Below the pieces are notes generated by a model that did no database searches, had not been told where the DNA came from, and saw only the letters and a program-made list of their open reading frames with translations. From Silicimonas algicola (GTDB lineage Bacteria; Pseudomonadota; Alphaproteobacteria; Rhodobacterales; Rhodobacteraceae): a stretch of 64,000 nucleotides of DNA. Of this stretch, positions 41,960 to 51,004 are shown in pieces. How positions within the stretch are numbered: position 1 is the first letter of the stretch; every line of letters starts with the position of its first letter. The translations under genes were made by a program, and so were the position numbers. Location of the stretch: contig NZ_QGGV01000003.1 of assembly GCF_003148765.1 (NCBI RefSeq), positions 92,156 to 156,155 of the forward strand, written 5' to 3'.

Positions 41960-42858
41960 AGGGCGACATGCGCCTGGCGGCGGCGGAAGCGCGCGAGACC
42001 CGCCGCGACCCGGCGCCGTCGCGCCTCGCCTACCGGATGAATCGCCTGATGCTGCGGCCGGGGTTCCGGCGCTTTCTGCGCTACGGGCTGCCGATCCTTT
42101 GCGTGGCGACGGTGGCGCTGATCTGGGCCTCCGACGCGGCGCGCGTCGACGCCGCCTTCGACCGCGTCGGAGAGTTGCGGCGCCAGTTGGAGGAGCGGCC
42201 CGAGTTCATGGTTCACATGATGGCCGTGGAGCACGCGTCCGATGAGACCGCGGCGCAGGTGCGCTCGGTGCTCTCCATGGACTTCCCGATGTCGTCTTTC
42301 GACATGGAGCTGTCCGAGTTGCGCCGGCGCGTCAGGACGCTCGACGCCGTGGCCGAGGCCTCGGTCCGCATCCGCACCGGGGGTGTGCTCGAGATCGACG
42401 TGACCGAGCGGCAGCCCGCCGCGATCTGGCGCACCGCCGAGGGGCTGACCCTTATCGACGAGACCGGGCACAGGGTCACGACGCTCGATGCGCGCGCGGA
42501 CCGGCCTGATCTGCCGTTGCTGGCGGGCCCGGCCGCGGACAAGGGCGTGGCGGAGGCGCTGGAACTGATCGCGGCGATGGAGCCGCTCGAGGGCCGGTTG
42601 CGGGGCCTTCTGCGGGTCGGCGCGCGACGGTGGGACGTCATCCTCGACCGCGATCAGCGCATCCTTCTGCCGGAAGTCGACCCGCTGACCGCGCTTCAGA
42701 AGGCCATCGCTCTCGACGCGGCGCAGGACCTGTTCGCGCGCGACATCGCGGCCGTCGATTTCCGCAACCCGCGCCGACCCGCGATACGGCTGGGGCAGGG
42801 CGCGGCCGAGGATTTGTACGACACCGATTTCACCCCCGACGGAGAGCAGTCGAGATGA
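41947..42858 (+). CDS. ftsQ: Cell division protein FtsQ
   Basis: A bitopic divisome protein of about 303 residues. A basic cytoplasmic N-terminus is followed by one membrane helix (YGLPILCVATVALIWAS) and a periplasmic POTRA-like domain beginning at FMVHMMAVEHAS, with the hallmark EASVRIRTGGVLEIDVTERQPAAIW. Three starts compete: GTG 41920, ATG 41947 (chosen, overlapping ddl) and ATG 41968, which has a GAAGGG site. The stop overlaps ftsA as ATGA. Confidence 0.92.
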   Translation: MRPVKGDMRLAAAEARETRRDPAPSRLAYRMNRLMLRPGFRRFLRYGLPILCVATVALIWASDAARVDAAFDRVGELRRQLEERPEFMVHMMAVEHASDETAAQVRSVLSMDFPMSSFDMELSELRRRVRTLDAVAEASVRIRTGGVLEIDVTERQPAAIWRTAEGLTLIDETGHRVTTLDARADRPDLPLLAGPAADKGVAEALELIAAMEPLEGRLRGLLRVGARRWDVILDRDQRILLPEVDPLTALQKAIALDAAQDLFARDIAAVDFRNPRRPAIRLGQGAAEDLYDTDFTPDGEQSR

Positions 42859-44189
42859 GCGACCTGTACCAGAGCCAGCGTTCCATGCGCGCGATGCGGC
42901 GCGCCGCGATCCAGCGGGGTGTGATCGCGATCCTGGACGTCGGTACATCCAAGATCGCCTGCCTCGTGCTTCGCTTCGATGGTCGTGACCGGGTGCCCGA
43001 GGGAGAAGGCATCGGCCACATGGCGGGGCAGACGCAGTTTCGCGTGATCGGCGCCGCCACCACGCGGTCGCGCGGGATCGAACTGGGCGAGACCTGCGCC
43101 GTGCAGGAGACCGAACGCGCGATCCGCACCGCGGTGCAGGCGGCGCAGAAGATGGCCAACACGCGGGTCGACCATGTCATCGCCTGCCTGTCGGGCGGGC
43201 AACCCCGGTCCTATGGCCTCGCCGGGATCGTGCGCGTCGAAGGCAACGTCGTGGGCGAACATGACGTGGCGCGCGTGCTTCAGGCCTGCGATGTGCCGGA
43301 CTATGGCCCCGACCGCGAGATCCTCCATGCGCAGCCGGTGAACTTTGCCCTCGACCACCGCACGGGGCTGATCGATCCGCGGGACCAGATCGGGCAGCGG
43401 CTGTCCTGCGACATGCACATGCTGACCGTCGACCGCGCGGTGATCGAGAACCTGATCTACTGCCTCAAGCGCTGCGACCTCGAACTCGCCGGCGTGGCGT
43501 CCTCCGCGTATGTCTCGGGCATCGCGGCTCTGGTCGAGGACGAGCAGGAACTGGGTGCCGCCTGCATTGACATGGGCGGCGGGACGACCGGCATCTCGAT
43601 CTTCATCAAGAAGCACATGATCTATGCCGACACCGTGCGTCTGGGCGGCGCGCATGTGACGAGCGACATCTCGAAGGGTCTCCAGGTCTCGCTTGCCGTC
43701 GCCGAGCGGATCAAGACCTTCCACGGCGGCGTCCTCGCCACCGGCATGGACGACCGCGAAATGATCGAGATCGGCGGCGAGACCGGCGACTGGGAGCACG
43801 ACCGCCGCACCGTCAGCCGGGCCGAGCTGATCGGCATCATGCGTCCCCGTGTCGAGGAAATCCTCGAGGAGGTGCGCGGACGCCTCGATGCCGCGGGCTT
43901 CGAGCATCTTCCCTCACAGCAGATCGTGCTGACGGGCGGCGCTTCGCAGATCCCGGGGCTGGATACGCTGGCGCCCAAGATCCTCGGCCAGCAGGTCAGG
44001 GTAGGCCGTCCCCTGCGCGTTCACGGCCTGCCTCAGGCAGCGACCGGCGCGGCCTTCGCGTCGTCGGTCGGATTATCCCTGTTTGCGGCGCACCCGCAGG
44101 ACGAGTGGTGGGATTTCGAGATGCCCTCCGATCGGGGCGCGCCCCGGTCGCTGAAACGCGCGGTGAAGTGGTTCAAGGAAAACTGGTAG
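42855..44189 (+). CDS. ftsA: Cell division protein FtsA
   Basis: A 444-residue actin-like ATPase that anchors FtsZ at the membrane. Phosphate loop 1 appears as ILDVGTSKIACLV, phosphate loop 2 as CIDMGGGTTGISIF, and the adenosine motif as IVLTGGASQIPGL. The C-terminal amphipathic membrane-targeting helix is RSLKRAVKWFKENW, right at the end. The upstream part of the open frame belongs to ftsQ; ATG 42855 overlaps the ftsQ stop. Confidence 0.95.
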   Translation: MSDLYQSQRSMRAMRRAAIQRGVIAILDVGTSKIACLVLRFDGRDRVPEGEGIGHMAGQTQFRVIGAATTRSRGIELGETCAVQETERAIRTAVQAAQKMANTRVDHVIACLSGGQPRSYGLAGIVRVEGNVVGEHDVARVLQACDVPDYGPDREILHAQPVNFALDHRTGLIDPRDQIGQRLSCDMHMLTVDRAVIENLIYCLKRCDLELAGVASSAYVSGIAALVEDEQELGAACIDMGGGTTGISIFIKKHMIYADTVRLGGAHVTSDISKGLQVSLAVAERIKTFHGGVLATGMDDREMIEIGGETGDWEHDRRTVSRAELIGIMRPRVEEILEEVRGRLDAAGFEHLPSQQIVLTGGASQIPGLDTLAPKILGQQVRVGRPLRVHGLPQAATGAAFASSVGLSLFAAHPQDEWWDFEMPSDRGAPRSLKRAVKWFKENW

Positions 44190-44190
44190 G

Positions 44191-44589
44191 ATGCGGAGCC
44201 TCGCGGTTGCCCTCTGTCTGTCCACGACGCCCTCCGTCGCGCAGGACTACCTGAGCCCGGACGCTTTCCTCGATTTCGCTGAGGGCAAGACGCTGACGTT
44301 CCGCAACTACGAATTCGGCGTCGACGTGGGCGTCGAGGAGTATCTCAGCCGCGAGCTGTCGGTCTGGCGCGACGAGAGCGGGCGCTGTGTCTATGGACGC
44401 ATCACCACGACGAACGGTCAGCTTTGCTTCTATTACGATGGCGACACGGACGGACCGGCGTGCTGGTGGCCGTTCCGGAAGGGGGAAAGGCTGTTCGTCC
44501 GCCTGGCGCGCTTCGGCGCGGGCGAGATCCAGGAGGTCGTCGCGGTCACGGAGGAGACCTTGTCCTGCCCGACGGCTCCGGCCGTCTGA
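44191..44589 (+). CDS. Hypothetical exported protein after ftsA
   Basis: A 132-residue protein starting one base after the ftsA stop. A short signal peptide (RSLAVALCLSTTPSVAQ) is followed by a domain containing FLDFAEGKTLTF, a pair of central Cys residues (GRCVYGRI, QLCFYYD) and PACWWPFRKGERLF, then a final TLSCP. The four Cys may form disulfides in the periplasm. No family recognised; cotranscribed with ftsA and upstream of ftsZ. Confidence 0.75.
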   Translation: MRSLAVALCLSTTPSVAQDYLSPDAFLDFAEGKTLTFRNYEFGVDVGVEEYLSRELSVWRDESGRCVYGRITTTNGQLCFYYDGDTDGPACWWPFRKGERLFVRLARFGAGEIQEVVAVTEETLSCPTAPAV

Positions 44590-45009
44590 GAGGAGAGAGT
44601 GGAAATCCGCCGCAAGGGGCCGTATCGGCCCGAATTGACGGGACGGACCATTTCGAATCTGCTAAACTTATCCACAACTCCGGCATGAGACCGGCGGGCG
44701 GCACGAGCAGTGTCCTCCGACTAGATGAAACAACCACCGGATGTGCATTTTGCATGTCTCCCAGAGCCTCTTTCGTGAAGAGACGGGCGTAAGTCCGTGA
44801 CTGACCACAGGATATTGAGGTTACCCCCAGATGCTGAGGGCAGGAGACAAAAAAATGCCATATTTCGTGGTTTTCGGCTCGAATCGGGGTGACCGCTTAC
44901 CTGACTTTCGGTAAGGTCCATCCACCCAGCAGGCGGTCGATTGATGACCGTGAAAAAACGGCGGCGCCTCGGCCCGGTGGCGCGACAAGAATAGACAGGC
45001 GGAAGCATC
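44590..45009. other. ftsZ upstream region
   Basis: A 420-base non-coding stretch, unusually long for this compact cluster, and with AT-rich patches. A short hairpin GGGCCG-TAT-CGGCCC is at 44617-44631 without a T tract. ftsZ therefore probably has its own promoter(s) here, independent of ftsQ-ftsA. I could not identify a convincing -35/-10 pair or regulator site by eye. Confidence 0.5.
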
Positions 45010-46593
45010 ATGACGTTGAATTTGACGATCCCCACCCACGAAGAGCTTAAGCCGCGCATTACCGTGTTCGGAGTGGGCGGTGCTGGCGGCAACGCCGTGA
45101 ACAACATGATCGAAAAGCGCCTAGAAGGCGTCGAGTTCGTCGTGGCGAACACCGATGCGCAGGCGCTTCAGCAATCGAACGCCGCCACCAAGATCCAGAT
45201 GGGCGTCAAGGTGACCGAAGGGCTAGGCGCAGGCGCCAGGCCCTCAGTCGGCGCCGCCGCCGCCGAGGAGACGATCGAGGAGATCGTCGACCACCTGGCC
45301 GGCGCGCACATGTGCTTCATCACCGCTGGCATGGGCGGCGGGACCGGGACGGGGGCCGCGCCCATCATCGCGCAGGCCGCGCGCGAGCTGGGTGTGCTGA
45401 CCGTCGGCGTCGTGACGAAGCCCTTCCAGTTCGAGGGCGCCAAGCGGATGAAGCAGGCCGAGGAGGGTGTCGAAGCCCTCCAGAAGATGGTCGACACGCT
45501 GATCATCATCCCGAACCAGAACCTGTTCCGGCTGGCAAACGAGAAGACGACCTTTACCGAGGCCTTCTCGATGGCCGACGACGTGCTCTACCAGGGCGTC
45601 AAGGGCGTGACCGACCTGATGGTCCGTCCGGGTCTCATCAACCTCGACTTCGCCGACGTCCGCGCGGTGATGGACGAGATGGGCAAGGCGATGATGGGCA
45701 CGGGAGAGGCCGAGGGCGAGGACCGCGCGGTCCAGGCCGCCGAGAAGGCGATCGCGAACCCGCTGCTGGACGAGATCAGCCTCAAGGGCGCGAAGGGCGT
45801 TCTCATCAACATCACCGGCGCGCATGATCTTACGCTGTTCGAGCTGGACGAAGCGGCGAACCGCATCCGCGAGGAAGTGGACGCCGATGCCAACATCATC
45901 GTGGGCTCGACCCTCGACGAGAGCATGGAAGGCCGGATGCGCGTCAGCGTCGTGGCCACGGGCATCGACGCCGACATTTCGGCCCGCGTGCCCGAGCATC
46001 GGACCGAGCGCCGGACCGAGGAGCGTGCGCCCCAGCGTGCCACCGCCGCGCCGGCACCTGCCGAACCTGCTGTGGCCGAAGAGGTCTATGCCCGCGCGCC
46101 GTCGCGCCGCGAGCCCGAGCCGAGCCTGTTCGAGGAGATGGAACAGCGCGGCCAGCATGTTGCGCAGAGCGACGACGGTCTGCCTCCCCCGGCCTATCGC
46201 CACGAGGCCGAGGAATACCACGCCGAGCCCGCGCCCCAGCCTCAGCCGCAGGCCCGCACGCCGGGCACGCCATCCCCCGAGGCGCTGGCGCGTCTCGAGC
46301 GGGTCACGGGGCGCGCGCCGGGGTCGCTTCAGAACCGGGTCCCCGGCGGAGCGCGCTATACCGCGCCGTCGTCACCCGCACCGCGCGAGCGCACCATCGA
46401 GGCCGAGCGTCCGCGCTTCGGCATCAACACCCTCATCAACCGCATGTCGGGCGGTGCCGCGCCGGGCCATGCCCCCGCCGAGCAGCCCGTGCGTCATCAG
46501 CCTCCGGTCAGCCGCGCGGTCGACGAGCAGCCCTACGATCCCGACCAGGAGCGGATCGAGATTCCGGCCTTCCTGCGGCGCCAGGCCAACTGA
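45010..46593 (+). CDS. ftsZ: Cell division GTPase FtsZ
   Basis: A 527-residue tubulin homologue that forms the division ring. The GTP-binding tubulin signature [10 protein letters not shown] begins at residue 109, preceded by [13 protein letters not shown] near 21-33, and the T7-loop region follows ([11 protein letters not shown]). After about residue 320 comes a long Pro/Ala/Glu-rich linker of nearly 190 residues and a conserved C-terminal peptide [12 protein letters not shown] that binds FtsA. Long linkers are usual in alphaproteobacteria. ATG 45010 follows GGCGGAAG. Confidence 0.97.
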   Translation: MTLNLTIPTHEELKPRITVFGVGGAGGNAVNNMIEKRLEGVEFVVANTDAQALQQSNAATKIQMGVKVTEGLGAGARPSVGAAAAEETIEEIVDHLAGAHMCFITAGMGGGTGTGAAPIIAQAARELGVLTVGVVTKPFQFEGAKRMKQAEEGVEALQKMVDTLIIIPNQNLFRLANEKTTFTEAFSMADDVLYQGVKGVTDLMVRPGLINLDFADVRAVMDEMGKAMMGTGEAEGEDRAVQAAEKAIANPLLDEISLKGAKGVLINITGAHDLTLFELDEAANRIREEVDADANIIVGSTLDESMEGRMRVSVVATGIDADISARVPEHRTERRTEERAPQRATAAPAPAEPAVAEEVYARAPSRREPEPSLFEEMEQRGQHVAQSDDGLPPPAYRHEAEEYHAEPAPQPQPQARTPGTPSPEALARLERVTGRAPGSLQNRVPGGARYTAPSSPAPRERTIEAERPRFGINTLINRMSGGAAPGHAPAEQPVRHQPPVSRAVDEQPYDPDQERIEIPAFLRRQAN

Positions 46594-46634
46594 CGCGCTT
46601 CCGGGCGTACCGGCCCGGACCAGTTCACTCCCTC

Positions 46635-46660
46635 AGGGTCGACGAAAGTCGGCCCTTTTC
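46635..46660 (+). terminator. Rho-independent terminator of ftsZ
   Basis: A nine-base-pair stem (AGGGTCGAC / GTCGGCCCT, one G-T pair) closed by a GAAA tetraloop and followed by TTTT lies 42 bases after the ftsZ stop. Confidence 0.8.
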
Positions 46661-46778
46661 TTTGCGCCAGAAGCTAGTCGCGCAGGTTCCGTGCAGGGAC
46701 GGCGGCGTCAATGAGCCGTGGAACACAGTGTTTCCGTAAACAAAACCCTCAGCCATATCAATGGTTTAGATAGCGTAT

Positions 46779-46809
46779 ACTGACGTCTCTTCACATTTTG
46801 GGCGTCAGT
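46779..46809. promoter_or_regulatory. Inverted repeat upstream of the pseudopilin operon
   Basis: ACTGACG (46779-46785) and CGTCAGT (46803-46809) form a perfect seven-base inverted repeat with 17 bases between, about 90 bases before the first pseudopilin gene, in an AT-rich stretch. It could be an operator or a leader hairpin. No regulator is known for it. Confidence 0.4.
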
Positions 46810-46900
46810 CTCGCCGCATTTTCGCCAATGTTCTCACGGATGTTCCGCCAAATACCTGCATTTCGTCACACCAGTTAATTATTGCCTGAGGGGAAAAGAC

Positions 46901-48586
46901 ATGCTGCCGACGACACCTCGCAGCGCCTTTCGCGAAACACTCGATCTTGCCCGGACCTTTCGGCGTGACGAGGATGGCTCGCTGATCGCTTTCTCGCTGT
47001 TCATCTTCTTCTGCATGATCCTGTTCGGCGGCATCGCCGTGGATCTGATGATCTACGAGAACGAGCGCACGCACGTTCAGAACTCGACGGACCGCGCCGT
47101 TCTGGCCGCGGCCAACCTGAACCAGACGGTCGATCCAAAGGAGGTCGTGAAGGACTACCTTGCCAAGGTGAACATCACCGTCACTGACGACGACATCGAC
47201 GTCTTCGAGGTCGGTGCGGCGCCCGTCATCACCGGACGCCAGGTGTCCGTGGACGTAAGCGGCGGATACCAGACGCTTTTGATGAGGCTCGTCGGGGTCG
47301 AGACGCTCCCCTTCGCGACCACGTCGCAGGCCGAGGAATCGGTGTCGGATGTCGAAGTTTCCCTCGTGCTCGACGTGTCGGGCTCCATGGGCGACAACAA
47401 CAAGCTCGAGAACATGCAGGACGCCGCGACGGACTTCGTCGACAACATCCTCGCAGGCGCCGAGGACGACCGAGTTTCCCTGTCGCTCGTTCCGTATTCG
47501 ACGCAGGTGAACGCCGGGCCGCTGCTGTTCTCGTCGCTGACGACGCACCACAACCACAACTATTCGCACTGCGTGAACTTCGCGCAGGAAGACTTCGCCC
47601 AGAACTCGCTCCAGCGCTCTCGCCAGGCGAGGGACCAATACGGCAACCTGCGGTACACCAACGCGGGCGAACCGATCATGGAACCGATCTCGCTGTCGCA
47701 GACGGCCCACTTCGATCCCTGGAGAAGCTATCAGAGCGGCATGAGCGTCTCGATGCCCGTGTGCCGCACCGAGAGTTTTTCCCAGATCACGCCGTGGTCC
47801 AACGACGCCGCTGCCCTGCGGACCCAGATCGAGTCCTTCACGGCCGAGGGCAACACCTCGATCGACGTAGCGGTCAAGTGGGGCGTCGCTCTCCTCGATC
47901 CCTCGACCAATGGAGCCCTGAACGACTTCACGGCTGCTGGTCGCGTCGACAACGCCTTCTCTGTGCGCCCGCATCCTTACGGACGGCAGGACTCGCTGAA
48001 GTTCATCGTCGTGATGACGGACGGCATCAACACCGACCAGTTCTACCTGCGTGACAGCTTCAAGGAGGGCAACAGCCCTTACTACAAGAACAACAGCAGC
48101 AATGATATCTACTGGGAGCGCGAAGAGCCGAGCGACCGCGACCGCGACAGCCGCTACCGCGAAGACTGGTACAACATCACCGACAAGAACTGGACCAACA
48201 GCCCCGGCACCCTGACGCGCCTGTCCTGGCTCGATGCCTGGGCGAACATGACGCTCCAGCGCCGCGCCTATGCCTATTACCACTTCACAGGCAACAACAG
48301 CGACTTCTACGACAACTACTACGACCCCTATCGCACGGTGCCGGCGCGCAGCAACAATGCGTCCACCGACACCAAGGACCGTCGTCTGTCGCAGATCTGC
48401 TCGGCCGCCAAGGCGCAGAACATCGTGATCTTCACGATCGGCTTCGAAGTCACCGACGAGTCCGCCGAAATCATGCGCGACTGCGCCTCGACGCCGCAGC
48501 ACTTCTACCGCGTGGAAGGGCTCGACATCGAATACGCCTTCTCGTCGATCGCCAACCAGATCAACCAGTTGAAGCTGACACAATGA
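46901..48586 (+). CDS. TadG-like pilus assembly protein with von Willebrand factor A domain
   Basis: A 561-residue protein. The N-terminal hydrophobic helix (LIAFSLFIFFCMILFGGIAVDL, preceded by RRDEDGS) is the TadE/TadG-type anchor with the pseudopilin-like E/D-G-S boundary. The VWA domain starts near residue 150 with the MIDAS motif DVSGSMG (D158, S160, S162), and VVMTDG provides a later metal residue. The middle is rich in Tyr, Asn and Asp. Likely an envelope protein connected to a Tad/Flp system, with metal-dependent adhesion. ATG 46901 with GAGGGG. Confidence 0.85.
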   Translation: MLPTTPRSAFRETLDLARTFRRDEDGSLIAFSLFIFFCMILFGGIAVDLMIYENERTHVQNSTDRAVLAAANLNQTVDPKEVVKDYLAKVNITVTDDDIDVFEVGAAPVITGRQVSVDVSGGYQTLLMRLVGVETLPFATTSQAEESVSDVEVSLVLDVSGSMGDNNKLENMQDAATDFVDNILAGAEDDRVSLSLVPYSTQVNAGPLLFSSLTTHHNHNYSHCVNFAQEDFAQNSLQRSRQARDQYGNLRYTNAGEPIMEPISLSQTAHFDPWRSYQSGMSVSMPVCRTESFSQITPWSNDAAALRTQIESFTAEGNTSIDVAVKWGVALLDPSTNGALNDFTAAGRVDNAFSVRPHPYGRQDSLKFIVVMTDGINTDQFYLRDSFKEGNSPYYKNNSSNDIYWEREEPSDRDRDSRYREDWYNITDKNWTNSPGTLTRLSWLDAWANMTLQRRAYAYYHFTGNNSDFYDNYYDPYRTVPARSNNASTDTKDRRLSQICSAAKAQNIVIFTIGFEVTDESAEIMRDCASTPQHFYRVEGLDIEYAFSSIANQINQLKLTQ

Positions 48587-49128
48587 GACAGCTAGCCCTC
48601 AAATTCCGCCGCGCGCTGAGGCATCTCGGCCTCAGCGAGGACGGCGTCGCATCGGTTGAACTGGTCATCGTCTTCCCGTTCTTCGTGGGCGTGTTCCTCT
48701 CTGGCTACGAAGTGGCCATCATGAACACGCGGGCGGTGATGCTGGAACGCGCGACCGACATGGTCGTCCGCAACATCCGCCTTAGCTCGGGCGCCAACCT
48801 CAATTACGACGTCGTACTGAACGACATCTGCCGGCTTGCCGGCCTGATCCCGAACTGCCGGAATGTCACCAAGATCGAGCTTCAGCCGGTCGACATGACA
48901 ACCTGGACCGGGATGACAAGCGCCATCGACTGCATCAAGCGCGATCAGGTCATTCAGCCCGTCGTGCGCTTCCGGAACGGGCTTCAGAACGAGCTGATGC
49001 TCATCCGTGTCTGCGCGATCGTGGATCCGGTCTTCCCGAGCATCGGTGTCGGCCGCAGCATGCCGCGCGACAGCTCGGGCGGCTATCAGATCATCGCGTC
49101 GTCGGCCTTCGTCAACGAACCCACCTGA
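48583..49128 (+). CDS. TadE-like pseudopilin
   Basis: A 181-residue protein with the TadE arrangement: basic N-terminus, LSEDGVASVELVIVFPFFVGVFLSG (prepilin-like helix with the conserved Glu), then a soluble domain containing four Cys (DICRLAGLIPNC, DCIKRD, RVCAIV) that could form disulfides. ATG 48583 overlaps the stop of the TadG-like gene by four bases. It should be processed and inserted as a minor pseudopilin. Confidence 0.8.
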   Translation: MRQLALKFRRALRHLGLSEDGVASVELVIVFPFFVGVFLSGYEVAIMNTRAVMLERATDMVVRNIRLSSGANLNYDVVLNDICRLAGLIPNCRNVTKIELQPVDMTTWTGMTSAIDCIKRDQVIQPVVRFRNGLQNELMLIRVCAIVDPVFPSIGVGRSMPRDSSGGYQIIASSAFVNEPT

Positions 49129-49138
49129 GGTCAGCATC

Positions 49139-49783
49139 ATGACACCGTTTCACAAGTTCACGCGCCGGGCCATTCGAGACGAGAAGGGAAGCTTCTCGGT
49201 CGAAGCGATCCTGATGTTCCCGATGCTCGTCTGGGCCTTCATGGCGCTCTACGTCTTCTTCGAGGGCCTTCGCGAAAGCAACATCAACCTCAAGGCCACC
49301 TACACGATCAGCGACCTTCTCTCCCGTGAGACGGACCTGATCGACCAGAACTACCTCGACGGTCTGAACGACGTTTACGCCTGGCTCTCGCGGTCCTCGC
49401 ACCCGGTGTCGATGCGCGTCACGGTCGTCCGCTACGACCAGGCTGCCGACAGGCACTTTCTGGTCTGGTCGCGTGGTGTGGCGGGCGAGCCGAACATGAC
49501 GCAGGGCGACGTGGACGCGAAGCTTTCGCCCCATATCCCGATCATGGCGGATGCGGCCTCGGCCTTTATTGTCGAGACGTTCACGACCTACGACCCCATC
49601 ATGGACATCGGCATGACAGACACCGACATCTCGAACCTCGTCGTCAACATGCCGCGCTTTACCGAGCAGCTGAACTTCGTGGGCCTGGGCGACGGAACCG
49701 GAACCGTGCATGATGACGGGACGGGCGACGGTGGCAGCGGACCCGGAGACACCACGTACGAAGACGGTGAAGGCAGCACCTGA
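49139..49783 (+). CDS. Third TadE/TadF-like pseudopilin
   Basis: A 214-residue protein starting with RAIRDEKGSFSVEAILMFPMLVWAFMALYVFF, again the prepilin-like segment with the conserved Glu. A soluble domain of about 150 residues follows, ending in a Gly/Asp/Thr-rich tail (GDGTGTVHDDGTGDGGSG), probably flexible. ATG 49139 lies ten bases after the previous stop; the upstream part of the open frame overlaps the TadE-like gene and is not used. Third gene of the operon, which ends at a terminator. Confidence 0.78.
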   Translation: MTPFHKFTRRAIRDEKGSFSVEAILMFPMLVWAFMALYVFFEGLRESNINLKATYTISDLLSRETDLIDQNYLDGLNDVYAWLSRSSHPVSMRVTVVRYDQAADRHFLVWSRGVAGEPNMTQGDVDAKLSPHIPIMADAASAFIVETFTTYDPIMDIGMTDTDISNLVVNMPRFTEQLNFVGLGDGTGTVHDDGTGDGGSGPGDTTYEDGEGST

Positions 49784-49807
49784 CGTCACGTTTCGAATCA
49801 CGTTAAA

Positions 49808-49832
49808 GGCCGGGGTCAAGCCCGGTCTTTTT
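49808..49832 (+). terminator. Rho-independent terminator of the pseudopilin operon
   Basis: A GGCCGGG / CCCGGTC stem of seven pairs (one G-T) is followed by TTTTT and lies about 25 bases after the last pseudopilin gene. Confidence 0.8.
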
Positions 49833-50007
49833 CGTTTGTAATCAGATATATATACGAGATTGACTGAAAATACGGCGGCAAATCGCCGATTTGTAACAGC
49901 CATGTTTCATGCTGTTGCAATGATTGTGTTGAGTGACAAGAGCGCGCCGCCTAGCTGTATGCCGAAGCCGGAGGGCAGGTCCGGCGCCAGCATATCGGGG
50001 TCAACCC

Positions 50008-50931
50008 TTGCAGACGACATTGAAATCAGCGGTGCAATTCACCGGAACCGGGCTCCATACGGGCCGGGTGACACGCGTCACCGTGCGCCCCGCTTCGGCC
50101 GAATACGGGATCTGGTTTCACCGCACGGACGTCGACGGCAAGGATCCGATGATCCCGGCCCGCTGGTACGCCGTGACGAACACCGATCTCAACACGCGGA
50201 TCTCGAACGACGACGACGTCAGCGTCTCGACGATTGAACACCTGATGGCGGCCCTCGCCGGTTGCGGCGTTCACAACGCCCTTGTCGAGATCGACGGCCC
50301 CGAGGTCCCGCTTCTCGATGGTTCGGCCGCGCCCTTCGTCGCCGGCATCCTGTCGCGCGGCATCCGCAAGCTTGACGCGCCGGTCCGCGCGATCCGCGTC
50401 CTGAAGCCGGTCACGGTGCGCCACGGCGATGCCGAGGCGACTCTTCTTCCATCCGACGGGATGAGCATCGACTTCCGCATCGACTTTGCCGATGCGGCCA
50501 TCGGCCAGCAGCACAAGAGCCTGAACATGGCCAACGGCGCCTTCGTGCGCGAGCTTTCCGACAGCCGGACGTTCTGCCGGAAGTCCGACATCGACGCGAT
50601 GCGCGATCGCGGCCTGATCGTTGGCGGATCTGTCACCTCGGCCGTCGTGGTCGACGGCGACGCCATCGTGACGCCAGGCGGAATGCGGCACCGCGACGAA
50701 CCCGTGCGCCACAAGATGCTCGACGCCCTGGGCGACCTGGCGCTTGCGGGGGCGCCGATCCTCGGTCGCTATATCGGCCAGCGTGCGGGCCACGGCGTCA
50801 CCAACCGGCTGTTGAGGGCGCTTTTCGCGGACCCGACGGCCTTTCAGCTTGTCGAGTGCGATGCGTCGATGGCCTCCCGCCTGCCGGGCGCCGGGGTGAG
50901 CCGCGTCGACAGCGTTCGCGTGGCCGCCTGA
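50008..50931 (+). CDS. lpxC: UDP-3-O-acyl-N-acetylglucosamine deacetylase
   Basis: A 307-residue zinc deacetylase, the committed step of lipid A synthesis. The zinc ligand H78 lies in STIEHLMAALAG, the second in the RHKMLDALGDL segment, and the catalytic His in GHGVTNRLL. The conserved N-terminus (QTTLKSAVQFTGTGLHTG) begins at TTG 50008, so I chose that rare start; the upstream GTG at 49933 would add 25 unconserved residues. A GGGG stretch precedes TTG. It follows the pseudopilin operon instead of ftsZ directly. Confidence 0.93.
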   Translation: MQTTLKSAVQFTGTGLHTGRVTRVTVRPASAEYGIWFHRTDVDGKDPMIPARWYAVTNTDLNTRISNDDDVSVSTIEHLMAALAGCGVHNALVEIDGPEVPLLDGSAAPFVAGILSRGIRKLDAPVRAIRVLKPVTVRHGDAEATLLPSDGMSIDFRIDFADAAIGQQHKSLNMANGAFVRELSDSRTFCRKSDIDAMRDRGLIVGGSVTSAVVVDGDAIVTPGGMRHRDEPVRHKMLDALGDLALAGAPILGRYIGQRAGHGVTNRLLRALFADPTAFQLVECDASMASRLPGAGVSRVDSVRVAA

Positions 50932-51004
50932 GCTTCACCGTCCAAAAGCCGTTTTGCCCCGCTATCTTCTGTGTTACCAACCGGTTCGCAGAGGTGAGGG
51001 TTTC

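Noticed and set aside
44617-44631. Hairpin GGGCCG-TAT-CGGCCC after the ftsA-linked gene as a terminator
   Set aside because: Short stem without a T tract; insufficient to call a terminator.
46805-48583. 592-codon open frame antisense to the TadG-like gene
   Set aside because: Val/Arg/His-rich and motif-free; the sense frame has a membrane anchor and a MIDAS motif.
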